Made by a program: the position numbers and the translations under genes. The notes below the pieces were generated by a model. The model had not been told where the DNA came from. It saw only the letters and a program-made list of their open reading frames with translations, and did no database searches. A stretch of 64,000 nt of DNA from Caballeronia concitans (GTDB lineage Bacteria; Pseudomonadota; Gammaproteobacteria; Burkholderiales; Burkholderiaceae), in assembly GCF_001544615.1 (NCBI RefSeq), contig NZ_FCNV02000010.1:168792-232791 (forward strand), in the 5' to 3' direction. Positions 8,535 through 17,277 of the stretch are shown one piece after another (positions within the stretch are counted from its first letter, which is position 1; each line of letters begins with the position of its first letter).

Positions 8535-10734
8535 GCCGAAAGTCGAACGCTTTTTCCTGCCGACCGAACAAGGACTCAAGCTCTCCTATTATCTGGACCT
8601 CGTGCTGTCCAACAAGGCGCTGATCCTCGTCACGACGGCGGTGGTCGTGCTGTTCGGCGCCGTCTATCTGCTGATCGCGCCGCCGACCTACGAATCCAAC
8701 CTCGTGATACAGGTGGAAGACAAGTCGGGTGGATCGAGCAACCTGCTCGGCGATTTGTCATCGGCGCTGCAACTGAAGGCGGGCGCGCCGGCCGAAATGG
8801 AGATCATCAAGTCGCGGCTCGTGGTCTCGGCGGCCGTCGATAAGCTGCGGCTCTACATCGACGCGCGCCCGGACATGTTGCCCGTGGTCGGCCGCTGGCT
8901 GCAGGCGCGGCCGGGTGCGAACGCAACGCTGAGCGAGCCGCGTTTCGGTTTGCCGGGCTATGCATGGGGCGGCGAGACGATCGATGTGGACCGCTTCAAC
9001 GTGCCCGGCGAACTGGAGGGCAAGCGCTTCACGCTGACGAGTCTCGGCGCGGGACGCTATCGGTTGAGGAGCGAGGGCGGCGACATCGACGCCACGGGCG
9101 AGGTCGGCACGCCGCTCGTCGTCGCCGGCGATCTCGGCACGGTGGAACTGAGCGTGACGAAGCTCGTTGCCCGCGCCGGCGAGCGATTCGAATTGCATCG
9201 CTATTCGCGGCTCGACGTCATCGACAGGTTGCAGCGCGATCTGACGGTGCAGGAGCTTGGCCGCGAGTCCGACGTGATCGGCGTCACGCTGACTGGACGC
9301 GACCGGCGCAGGACCGCCGAGGTGCTCAACGCCATCGCCGACGAATATCTCGCGCAGAACCTTGCGTACCACGCGCTCGAAACACGCAGGACCATCGACT
9401 TCCTGAACGGACAACTGCCGCGCCTGAAGCAGCAGCTTCAGCATTCCGAAACAGCCTTCAACACGTATCGCAACCGTTACGGCACGATCGACCTGGCCGA
9501 GCAGACCAAGCTGCTGCTCGAGCAATCGGTGGATGCGCAGACCAAGCTGCTCGAATTGAGGCAAAAGCGCAGCGAACTCGATCAGCGCTTCACCGGGCTG
9601 AATCCGGCGATGGGTGCGCTCGACAAGCAGATTTCCACGCTCGACCGACAACTCGCCGGTTTCCAGCAACGCATTGCCGATCTGCCCGCGCTCGAGCAGC
9701 AGCAGGTCACGCTGGTGCGCAACCTGCAGGTCGACACGGACCTGTACATGAATCTGCTCAACGCGTCGCAGCAGCTCAACATCGCTCACGCGGGCAAGAT
9801 CGGCAGTGTGCGCGTGGTCGATTACGCGGTCGCGGCGGAGCGTCCCGTCAAGCCGAAGAAGATGCTCGTGATGGTATTCGCGGTCATCGGCGGTCTTGGA
9901 ATCGGCATGGCGCTGGCCTTCCTCAGATGGGCCGTGTTCGACGGTGTGCGCGATCCCGGCTCGCTCGAAGAATCGGTCGGCCTGCCGGTCATCGCGCAGA
10001 TTCCGCGCTCGACGAAACAGCGCGCGCTCGATCGCACGTCGGAGGGCAGTGCGGTTCTGGCCCAGCGCTATCCGAACGAACCGGCCATCGAGAGCGTGCG
10101 CAGTCTTCAGGTCGCGCTTCAGATCATGATGCTCGAACCCGGCAAGGGGCTGATCCTGGTCACGGGACCGAGTCCGGGCGTGGGCAAGTCGTTCGTATCG
10201 CTCAATCTGGCGGCGCTGCTGGCTGCCTCGGGCGAGTCGGTGGCGCTCGTCGATTGCGATCTGCGGCGCGGACGTCTGCACAAGGCGCTCAGTCTGGACA
10301 AAGGCCCGGGCCTTTCCGAACTCTTGCGCGGCAAGGCCGAACTGGATCGCGTCATCCGCAAGGGCGGCACTGTGCTGCCTGACTTCATCGCCTGTGGCGA
10401 CTATCCGGACGGACCGGCCTATCTGCTGATGTCGCCGCGCTTCGCAGAAGTGCTCGCGACTTTGCGCGCGCGCTATCGGTACGTGATCGTCGATACGCCG
10501 CCCGTGCTCGCGGTCGCGGATTCCGCGATCGTCGGCGGCCACGCGGACCTGTCGCTCATGGTGGCGCGCGAAGGCGCAACGTCGTTGAGCGAACTCGAGC
10601 ATTCGATTGCTGCCCTGAAGCAAGGCGGCATTACTCCGCACGGCATCGTCTACAACGACATGGACATGCGGCGCGGCCAATACGGCGGCCGGCGACGTTA
10701 CGTCGGCTACTACAACTACGGAGAGCAGAAGTGA
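8527..10734 (+). CDS. wzc: Polysaccharide copolymerase and tyrosine autokinase (Wzc/BY-kinase)
   Basis: A 735-residue inner membrane protein that sets chain length and, through its cytoplasmic kinase, drives polymerisation and export with Wza and Wzb. The N-terminus has a first membrane segment (about residues 30-50), a long periplasmic coiled region including LNGQLPRLKQQLQHSETAF, and a second membrane segment near residue 450. The kinase follows: Walker A GPSPGVGKSF (about 547), Walker A' VALVDCDLRRG and Walker B YVIVDTPPVLAVAD. The last 20 residues form a tyrosine cluster (YGGRRRYVGYYNYG), the autophosphorylation tail. The ATG at 8527 is preferred over one at 8503 because MTEPKVERF is the usual beginning of the Wzz domain and overlaps the wzb stop. 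Confidence 0.95.
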   Translation: MTEPKVERFFLPTEQGLKLSYYLDLVLSNKALILVTTAVVVLFGAVYLLIAPPTYESNLVIQVEDKSGGSSNLLGDLSSALQLKAGAPAEMEIIKSRLVVSAAVDKLRLYIDARPDMLPVVGRWLQARPGANATLSEPRFGLPGYAWGGETIDVDRFNVPGELEGKRFTLTSLGAGRYRLRSEGGDIDATGEVGTPLVVAGDLGTVELSVTKLVARAGERFELHRYSRLDVIDRLQRDLTVQELGRESDVIGVTLTGRDRRRTAEVLNAIADEYLAQNLAYHALETRRTIDFLNGQLPRLKQQLQHSETAFNTYRNRYGTIDLAEQTKLLLEQSVDAQTKLLELRQKRSELDQRFTGLNPAMGALDKQISTLDRQLAGFQQRIADLPALEQQQVTLVRNLQVDTDLYMNLLNASQQLNIAHAGKIGSVRVVDYAVAAERPVKPKKMLVMVFAVIGGLGIGMALAFLRWAVFDGVRDPGSLEESVGLPVIAQIPRSTKQRALDRTSEGSAVLAQRYPNEPAIESVRSLQVALQIMMLEPGKGLILVTGPSPGVGKSFVSLNLAALLAASGESVALVDCDLRRGRLHKALSLDKGPGLSELLRGKAELDRVIRKGGTVLPDFIACGDYPDGPAYLLMSPRFAEVLATLRARYRYVIVDTPPVLAVADSAIVGGHADLSLMVAREGATSLSELEHSIAALKQGGITPHGIVYNDMDMRRGQYGGRRRYVGYYNYGEQK

Positions 10735-12050
10735 CTACTCTGGATCTCATTCCTGATGCTTCGGAAGATGCGGTGTCGAGCACCGAAACATCGACTTACG
10801 ACGCCTGTGTGATCGGGCTCGGCTATATCGGACTGCCGACGGCGGCCATCGCGGCACAGCGGTCCATCCGCGTGCTCGGTGTCGATATCGATGCCCGCGT
10901 GGTCGATGCGGTGTCGCGCGGGACCATCCACATCGAGGAGCCTGGACTCGCGGAGCAGGTGGCGCGCGCGGTCGAACGCAAGATGCTGGACGTGGCGCGT
11001 GCGCCGCAGCCTGCCTCGGTATTCCTGATCGCGGTGCCCACGCCGTTCAAGGACGACCACTCGCCCGACCTCCGTTACGTAGAGAGCGCCGCGCTGTCCG
11101 TCGCGCCCGTGCTCAAGAAGGGCGATCTCGTGGTGCTCGAATCGACGTGTCCCGTCGGCGCGACCGAGCAGATGTGCGAATCGCTCGCGCGGGCGAGGCC
11201 CGATCTCACGTTCCCGAAGAAGGGGGACAGTGCGACTCCGGACGTGTTCGTCGCTTACTGCCCCGAGCGCGTGCTGCCGGGCCGGACGTGCATCGAGCTG
11301 GTGAAGAACGATCGCGTCATCGGCGGCATCACGCCCGCGTGCGCGCATCGCGCGGCGGCTTTCTATCGGCGCTTCGTGGAGGGCGATTGCGCCGTGACGG
11401 ACGCGCGCACGGCCGAACTGTGCAAGCTGTCGGAGAACAGTTTTCGCGACGTCAATATCGCTTTCGCCAACGAGCTTTCGCTGGTCGCGGCACGTTTCGG
11501 CGTGGACGTCTGGTCGCTGATCCGCCTGGCGAACCGGCACCCGCGCGTGAATATTCTCGAACCGGGGCCGGGCGTGGGCGGACACTGCATCGCGGTCGAT
11601 CCGTGGTTCATCGTGAGCGGCGCGCCCGACGAGTCGCGCCTGATTCGCACCGCGCGCGAAGTCAACGACTACAAGCCGCAATGGGTGCTGGAAAAGGTGC
11701 GTCGCGCGATCTCGGGTCATCGCGTGAAACACGGCGGCGAGACTGCACGCATCGCGGTGCTGGGTCTCACGTTCAAGCCGGATGTCGATGATCTGCGTGA
11801 AAGCCCGGCCGTCGCAATCGCGGACGCGTTGATGCGTGAACCCGGCTGTGAGTTGCTGATTGCCGAGCCGCATATCGAAACGCTGCCCGACGAGTTGCAG
11901 GGGCCGAACGCATGGCTCGTCCAGCCCGAGGCGGCAATCGCGATGGCGGACGTGTGCGTCGTGCTGGTCAAGCATCGTGCGTTCCAGTCTATCGAGCTTG
12001 CTGCGTTGACGGGCAAGACGATCGTCGATACCAAAGGCCTGTGGCAATAA
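10731..12050 (+). CDS. wecC: UDP-N-acetyl-D-mannosamine dehydrogenase
   Basis: A 439-residue UDP-sugar 6-dehydrogenase that oxidises UDP-ManNAc to UDP-ManNAcA with two NAD+. The N-terminal Rossmann motif is VIGLGYIGLPTAA (about residue 27). The catalytic cysteine is in GPGVGGHCIAVDPWF (about residue 285), and the C-terminal UDP-binding domain shows VLGLTFKPDVDDLRESPA. PTPFKDDHSPDL and the VDPWF variant point to the WecC branch rather than UDP-glucose dehydrogenase. ATG overlaps the wzc stop. The substrate would be made by wecB on the opposite arm, which supports the ManNAc assignment over GlcNAc or GalNAc alternatives. Confidence 0.85.
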   Translation: MTTLDLIPDASEDAVSSTETSTYDACVIGLGYIGLPTAAIAAQRSIRVLGVDIDARVVDAVSRGTIHIEEPGLAEQVARAVERKMLDVARAPQPASVFLIAVPTPFKDDHSPDLRYVESAALSVAPVLKKGDLVVLESTCPVGATEQMCESLARARPDLTFPKKGDSATPDVFVAYCPERVLPGRTCIELVKNDRVIGGITPACAHRAAAFYRRFVEGDCAVTDARTAELCKLSENSFRDVNIAFANELSLVAARFGVDVWSLIRLANRHPRVNILEPGPGVGGHCIAVDPWFIVSGAPDESRLIRTAREVNDYKPQWVLEKVRRAISGHRVKHGGETARIAVLGLTFKPDVDDLRESPAVAIADALMREPGCELLIAEPHIETLPDELQGPNAWLVQPEAAIAMADVCVVLVKHRAFQSIELAALTGKTIVDTKGLWQ

Positions 12051-12051
12051 C

Positions 12052-13389
12052 GTGCGAAGCATTCGAGTCCCCACTCTCGTGCGTGCGGTGATCGCGCGCG
12101 CCGCGCCGCTCGGGAGGATTGCCGGCTGGAGCGTGGGCGGCGCGCTCGCCAGCCGCGTGGCGGCGCTCGTTTCGGCGGTGCTGCTGGCACGTATCCTGGG
12201 GCCGGCGCACTACGGCGAATACGCGCTCGTCATCACCACGGTCACGGCGGTGGCGAGTCTCTCGACGAGCGGCCTCGGCGTGGCCGCGAGCAAGTATCTC
12301 GGCGACTTTCATGGTTCGATGGCGAGTCGCCGCGACTGCGGCGTCGCGGTCGTGGCGGTCTATTCATCGGGCTATGCGGTGCTCGCCTGCGCTTTGCTTG
12401 CATGGGCCGCGCCGTGGCTGGCGAGGGAGCATTTTCATCATGAGAGACTGGCCGGCGCGCTTTTGCTCGGCGCATTGGCCGTGGTGCCGGCCATCGTGCA
12501 GGGCGCGGTGCAGGGCACGTTATATGGGCTCGAACGCTTTCGCACGAACGCGTGGATCGCGAGCGCCTGCGCGTTGTCGCTCGCCTGCACGATGCCGTGG
12601 TGCGCGTGGCTCGCGGGCATCCCGGGTGCGCTCGGCGCGCTGGTAGTCGTGACGGCCGCCTGGAGCTGCTACGGCGCACGCGTCGCATGCGCGGGGATCG
12701 ATTGGCGCGGCGCATGGCGAGCGGGCTGGCGAAACAGCGAGACGTGCCGTTTTGCGACCGTGAGCACGCCGATCGTGCTGAGCGCGCTGGTGATGGCGCC
12801 CGTGAACTGGCTCGCGCTCTCGCTGCTCGCGCGCACGCCCGCTGGTCTCGCTCAGGTCGGGCAGTTCAATGCGGCGTATCAATGGTATATCGGTCTGACA
12901 TTCATCCCGGCGGTGATCTCCGGCACGGTGCTCCCGGCACTCGCTCGCATGCGGGCGTCGGGCGATGGGCACGGTTTTGCGTCACTCACGCGACACAGCA
13001 TCGTCACGAACGGAATCGTCGCGTGTGTGTCGTCCCTCGTTGTCTGGCTCGCCGCTCATCGGCTGATGACAGTGTATGGTCCGGCTTATAGCGAGGCTGC
13101 GCCGCTGTTGCGCTGGCTGGCAGTCGCGGCCGCGGCCAACGGACTGAACGCGGCAGTCGGCCAGATCATGACGGCGAGCAACCGGCTGTGGTTCGGCCTT
13201 CTCGTCAACCTGCTATGGGCTTGCACCTATCTCGGCTTTGCCTGGTGGCAGGTGCCGCGAACGGGCGCATTGGGACTCGCGCAGGGGCTCGTGGTCGCCT
13301 ACATATTGCACACGCTGATTCATCTCGGCTGCCTGCGCAGGCATCTGCGTGAAGCGGTATCTCCCCGGCACGAAGGACGCCCGGCATGA
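12052..13389 (+). CDS. wzx: Polysaccharide repeat-unit flippase (Wzx)
   Basis: A 445-residue polytopic inner membrane protein of the polysaccharide transport family within the MOP superfamily. It should flip the undecaprenyl-linked repeat unit to the periplasm. About 12 to 14 hydrophobic segments are visible, starting with AGWSVGGALASRVAALVSAV and the family pattern ILGPAHYGEYALVITT. The start is a GTG one base after the wecC stop; no closer ATG is available. The 3' end overlaps the polymerase gene (ATGA). The position between wecC and wzy supports the call. Individual flippases cannot be assigned a substrate from sequence. Confidence 0.85.
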   Translation: MRSIRVPTLVRAVIARAAPLGRIAGWSVGGALASRVAALVSAVLLARILGPAHYGEYALVITTVTAVASLSTSGLGVAASKYLGDFHGSMASRRDCGVAVVAVYSSGYAVLACALLAWAAPWLAREHFHHERLAGALLLGALAVVPAIVQGAVQGTLYGLERFRTNAWIASACALSLACTMPWCAWLAGIPGALGALVVVTAAWSCYGARVACAGIDWRGAWRAGWRNSETCRFATVSTPIVLSALVMAPVNWLALSLLARTPAGLAQVGQFNAAYQWYIGLTFIPAVISGTVLPALARMRASGDGHGFASLTRHSIVTNGIVACVSSLVVWLAAHRLMTVYGPAYSEAAPLLRWLAVAAAANGLNAAVGQIMTASNRLWFGLLVNLLWACTYLGFAWWQVPRTGALGLAQGLVVAYILHTLIHLGCLRRHLREAVSPRHEGRPA

Positions 13390-14579
13390 GCGGCGCTGTT
13401 CTTATCGACGCAATCAGTCTCGCTTGCACGCTCCCGTGGTCGGTATGGCTCTTCAAGCGCGACCGATTCTGCGGCTTCTTCGCGCTGGTGGCGATCTACT
13501 ATGCGTTCCTGATCCTCACGTTCCATCTCGGCGGCGTCTTCATTCATCAGGAAGGCTTCACCGGCAAGATCTATCAGATCGACGAACGCACCTTCGTCCA
13601 AGTGAGTCTGTATGCAGCCGCATTCAACGTCCTATTTCTCGCGGTGCTTTCGGTGCGTGTGCGGCCGTTCGCGATGGCGCGCAGCGACACGGCAATCGAT
13701 CCGAGCCTGCTGACCAACATCTATTTCGGCGTCTTCATGCTCGGCGCGGTGGTTTATTTCTTCGAATCGAGTTCATTCGATTACGCGGGCTACGTGTCTT
13801 TTCGCGGTGTCGCTTATGGATGGGTATTGCTGATCGTCGGGACATCGTGTCTCGTCACGGCCTACATGCGCCGCAATTACGTCTATCTGGTGACCGTGCT
13901 GCTAATTTACGGCTACTTTTGCGTGAAAACCGGCGTGCGCTCGTTCCTGCTCATGCCGCTGATGCCGCTCGCCATCCTTGCGCTCGCCAATTCGGAGCGC
14001 AATCTCGGAAGGAAACTCGCGGTATACGGCGGCGGTCTGCTGGCGGCCGCGCTCGCGCTACTGCTGCTGCGCTCGAGCGGCGAACTCGCGCTGCCCGAGA
14101 TCTTCCTCGTACACGGCTTGCACGTGGTGTTTTATTCCTATGCCGGCAATGGCCAGCATACGGTGTCGCCGCTTGTCGGTTTCGCAATGGGATTCATCAA
14201 TTTCTTCGCGAAGGCCGATCTCGAATCGTACGATCCCGCGATCCGGTTCGCGCAGGACTTCTTCGGTTTCACGACACCCGACGGTTTCTATCACATGCCG
14301 TTCACCTGGTATGCCGATTCATTCGCCGCGCAAGGCCAAATGGGGGTCCTATACGGCGTCGTATGGGCATTAGTGATTCGTGGGCTCAAATGGATCGTCT
14401 CGCGCGATCCGCTCACGTTGACCGCGTTTCTTCCGCAAGCGTGCTGGGTGGCCTTCTTCGTGATTCGCGGCGCAGCTGCCAATTCGACCAACTCGATCAC
14501 CACCGCGCTTTGGCTCTCGATCACACTGTATGGATTTCTAAAGATCGCGTCCGCCGGTGCGATGCAACGCGCGCGTTAG
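13386..14579 (+). CDS. wzy: Polysaccharide polymerase (Wzy-like membrane protein)
   Basis: A 397-residue protein with roughly ten membrane segments and a large periplasmic loop around residues 230-320 that contains GLHVVFYSYAGNGQHTVSPL and TPDGFYHMPFTWYADSFAAQG. Large loops with such aromatic, charged stretches are typical of O-antigen or capsule polymerases, which are otherwise poorly conserved. It is coupled to wzx by a 4-bp overlap and followed closely by wza. The assignment relies on topology and context rather than on a clear signature. Confidence 0.75.
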   Translation: MSGAVLIDAISLACTLPWSVWLFKRDRFCGFFALVAIYYAFLILTFHLGGVFIHQEGFTGKIYQIDERTFVQVSLYAAAFNVLFLAVLSVRVRPFAMARSDTAIDPSLLTNIYFGVFMLGAVVYFFESSSFDYAGYVSFRGVAYGWVLLIVGTSCLVTAYMRRNYVYLVTVLLIYGYFCVKTGVRSFLLMPLMPLAILALANSERNLGRKLAVYGGGLLAAALALLLLRSSGELALPEIFLVHGLHVVFYSYAGNGQHTVSPLVGFAMGFINFFAKADLESYDPAIRFAQDFFGFTTPDGFYHMPFTWYADSFAAQGQMGVLYGVVWALVIRGLKWIVSRDPLTLTAFLPQACWVAFFVIRGAAANSTNSITTALWLSITLYGFLKIASAGAMQRAR

Positions 14580-14632
14580 CAAAGCGGTCCCATGACGTCG
14601 CTTCCTCTATACCCTGAACGGCTCTGGCTTTC

Positions 14633-15814
14633 ATGAAACGAATCGCTGTCATTCTTGCTTCGTCGATCTACCTCGCCCTCGCCGGCTGTGCGCTCGCGCC
14701 GGGCATGCGTTTCGATCCCGATCCGGCTACCGGGACAACGGCGCAAACCAGCGAGGTCGATGTGAACGGACAGCACTACGTGTTGCTGCCGCTCACGGTG
14801 GCGGGCGCGAACGCCGTGATCGCACCGCCACCGCGCCCGGCTGCGAGCGAGTCGGCAGAAGACGTCGCTCAGACGGGCGGCGGATATCAATACCGAGTCG
14901 GCGTCGGCGATGTGTTGCATGTCGTCGTTTGGGATCATCCCGAGTTGAATAATCCCGGTATCGGCGTGCAGTCCGGGTCCGCGAGTCAGTTCGGGAGCGC
15001 GCAATCGCTCGCCGCGCAGACGGTGGCGACGTCCAATGGCGGCGATGCGCTCGGCCGGGTCGTCCAGGCGGACGGCACGATTTACTACCCGTACATCGGT
15101 GCGCTGCATGTGGCGGGCAAGTCGGTGCCGGATATTCGCCGCAAGCTGACATCGGGCATTGCGCGGTACGTGCGCTCACCGCAGCTCGATGTGCGCGTAG
15201 TGAGTTTTCGCAGCCAGAAGGTGTACGTGACGGGCGAAGTCAAGCAGCCCGAAGTGGTGCCGCTCACCGATGTGCCCATGAACGTCGCCGATGTGATCGG
15301 GCTCGCCGGAGGCGTGACGCCCGAGGCGGACCTGTCCGGTGCGACGCTCACCCGGGGCCAGCGGCAGATTTCGATCGACCTTTACCGCCTGCTTTATCGC
15401 GGCGACATGCGCAACAACGTTCGGCTCGTCGATGGCGATATCGTCGACGTTCCGAACCGCCGCATCAAGAAGGTGTTCGTCATGGGCGAGGTCGCCAAAC
15501 CCGCCTCGATACCGATGCCCACCGATGGACCCTACACGCTCGCCGAAGCGCTCAACGACGCGGGCGGGATGAACCCGCTGACGTCGAACGCGCGGCAGTT
15601 GTATCTCGTGCGCGCGAGCGGGCCGGGCACGACGACGGTGTTTCATCTCGACTGTTCGTCTCCCGTTGCGGTGGCGCTGGCCGATCAGATCGCGCTCTCG
15701 CCGCGCGACATCATCTATGTCGACGCGGCGAGCGTGACGCGCTTCAGTCGCGTGGTGTCGCAGTTGCTGCCGTTCGCAGGCGGTCTCGCCGACATCAAGA
15801 CGCTCGGCATGTAA
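14633..15814 (+). CDS. wza: Outer membrane polysaccharide export lipoprotein
   Basis: A 393-residue export channel protein. The signal peptide ends in a lipobox (LALAGC, Cys20), so the mature protein is lipid-anchored in the outer membrane. The Poly_export domain begins near residue 85 with YQYRVGVGDVLHVVVWDHPE. SLBB-type repeats follow: QKVYVTGEVKQPEVVPLT and KKVFVMGEVAKPASIPMP. In the family these octamerise and connect to Wzc in the inner membrane. The gene lies 53 bp after wzy and is the last of the core export genes. Confidence 0.93.
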   Translation: MKRIAVILASSIYLALAGCALAPGMRFDPDPATGTTAQTSEVDVNGQHYVLLPLTVAGANAVIAPPPRPAASESAEDVAQTGGGYQYRVGVGDVLHVVVWDHPELNNPGIGVQSGSASQFGSAQSLAAQTVATSNGGDALGRVVQADGTIYYPYIGALHVAGKSVPDIRRKLTSGIARYVRSPQLDVRVVSFRSQKVYVTGEVKQPEVVPLTDVPMNVADVIGLAGGVTPEADLSGATLTRGQRQISIDLYRLLYRGDMRNNVRLVDGDIVDVPNRRIKKVFVMGEVAKPASIPMPTDGPYTLAEALNDAGGMNPLTSNARQLYLVRASGPGTTTVFHLDCSSPVAVALADQIALSPRDIIYVDAASVTRFSRVVSQLLPFAGGLADIKTLGM

Positions 15815-15854
15815 ACCACACGACGTATCGTCGACATTCGCAAGGGAACACGTC

Positions 15855-17081
15855 ATGGGACTCATGCGCCGTCGCTTTCTGTTCGGCTCGCTGGCGGGCG
15901 CGGTAAGCGCATCGGCTGTACCGGCCGTTGCGGATGCGCCGAAGACCGACGCGCTGTCGGGCGATGCGCTGTCGGTGTACCGCTTCGGCGCCGTGGGCGA
16001 CGGCGTGACCGACGATACACAGGCGGTCCAGCGCTGCCTCGCCTATGCGGCGCGCGCACGCTGCCGGCGTGTGATCATCGGCGCGAATCATGTGATTACC
16101 GATCTCGACCTGACGTGCCTTTATTACGGTGGTCTCATCATCGAAGGAACCAACACCACGCATCAGCCGGGGCCGAACCATGCCAACTTCATCGTTCGGG
16201 GCAGCACGTCGCAGGGACTCGACATCTCCGGCACGTCGGGACTCGTATTGCGCAACCTGACCTTCGCGGGCCTGCGGTCGGACGCACCGCGCTGCGCGAT
16301 CTTCGCGTCGCGTGTCGCCGGTTCCAACGAAAGCTATGGGCATTCGTTCGAAAACGTGCGTTGTTATGGCAGCTACACGCGCGCGGCGGTGTACAACTAT
16401 GCGGGCGAGGTGTGGAGCTTTCGACAGGGCGACTTCCGCAACGATAAAGGTGCGGCGACCCTGTACTTCACGACAAGCAATTCGCTCGGGCTCGTGTCGA
16501 AGTTCCGCGAGACCGATGCGCGCGTGCGTCCGCTGACGGTGACTTCCATCAGCAACCTGACCGTCTATCACAGCGCGCGCGATGGTTCGGCGATCTGGTT
16601 CGAGCAGGATCGTGGCACGCCGCCCGATGCCACCGTGCAACAGATTGCGATCGAGCATTGCTACGTCGTCGCGCGCGGACATGCACGTGCCACTTTCAGG
16701 TTCTCCGACATCGTGGGTAATGTGCGTATCGTCGCCTGTACCGACGAATCGTTCGCGCGTGCAGACGCGGACGCGGCAGCGACTTGCATATTAATCGACG
16801 GCACGCGCACGTTACGTGGCATGGCGCTAGAGGACAACGTGTTCTTTCCGCGCATTGCCGTGATCGAGGCGCGCGCGCCGGTGCGAGACTATCGCGCGGC
16901 GCAGAACTACGTCTGGAACAAGCCGCGCTTCTGGCGTTTTGCGCAACTGTCGAACGCAACGCACGCGACGCTGTTCGGCAATGAGTTATTCATCGTCACC
17001 GGCCGCGCAGAGCGAGTCGTAGTGAGTTCCGCCGATCGCGAAACCGACGCGAACAACGTGCACGTGCAGCGGACGCGTTGA
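15855..17081 (+). CDS. Parallel beta-helix protein with Tat-type signal
   Basis: A 408-residue protein. The N-terminus MRRRFLFGSLAGAVSASAVP resembles a twin-arginine signal, so the folded protein is probably exported to the periplasm. The mature part starts with VYRFGAVGDGVTDDTQAVQRC, the opening of pectate lyase superfamily (Pectate_lyase_3) beta-helix proteins. Short rungs follow, such as GLDISGTSGLVLRNLTF and SISNLTVYHSARDGSAIWF. Such proteins in exopolysaccharide clusters act as lyases, epimerases or polymer-binding factors. It lies 40 bp after wza and is probably cotranscribed. The fold is well supported; the reaction is not. Confidence 0.75.
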   Translation: MGLMRRRFLFGSLAGAVSASAVPAVADAPKTDALSGDALSVYRFGAVGDGVTDDTQAVQRCLAYAARARCRRVIIGANHVITDLDLTCLYYGGLIIEGTNTTHQPGPNHANFIVRGSTSQGLDISGTSGLVLRNLTFAGLRSDAPRCAIFASRVAGSNESYGHSFENVRCYGSYTRAAVYNYAGEVWSFRQGDFRNDKGAATLYFTTSNSLGLVSKFRETDARVRPLTVTSISNLTVYHSARDGSAIWFEQDRGTPPDATVQQIAIEHCYVVARGHARATFRFSDIVGNVRIVACTDESFARADADAAATCILIDGTRTLRGMALEDNVFFPRIAVIEARAPVRDYRAAQNYVWNKPRFWRFAQLSNATHATLFGNELFIVTGRAERVVVSSADRETDANNVHVQRTR

Positions 17082-17277
17082 ACTGATGCCGCCACGTTTT
17101 GCGGAGTGGGGCGCAATTGGTGTTCAGATATAGCTATTAATTGAGTCAGTTTGTGCTTGTCACTTACTCGGCAGAAACTCACTCTCCTGACGTTTGCTGA
17201 CCGATTCTGACGCGTCACACGGCGTGTCCGAGACCCGCACTTACACTTGCGATGCCCAGTCTGGAGACCATCGCAGC

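Noticed and set aside
8758-10680. 640-codon minus-strand ORF
   Set aside because: Opposite-strand shadow of the Wzc kinase, which has all expected motifs.
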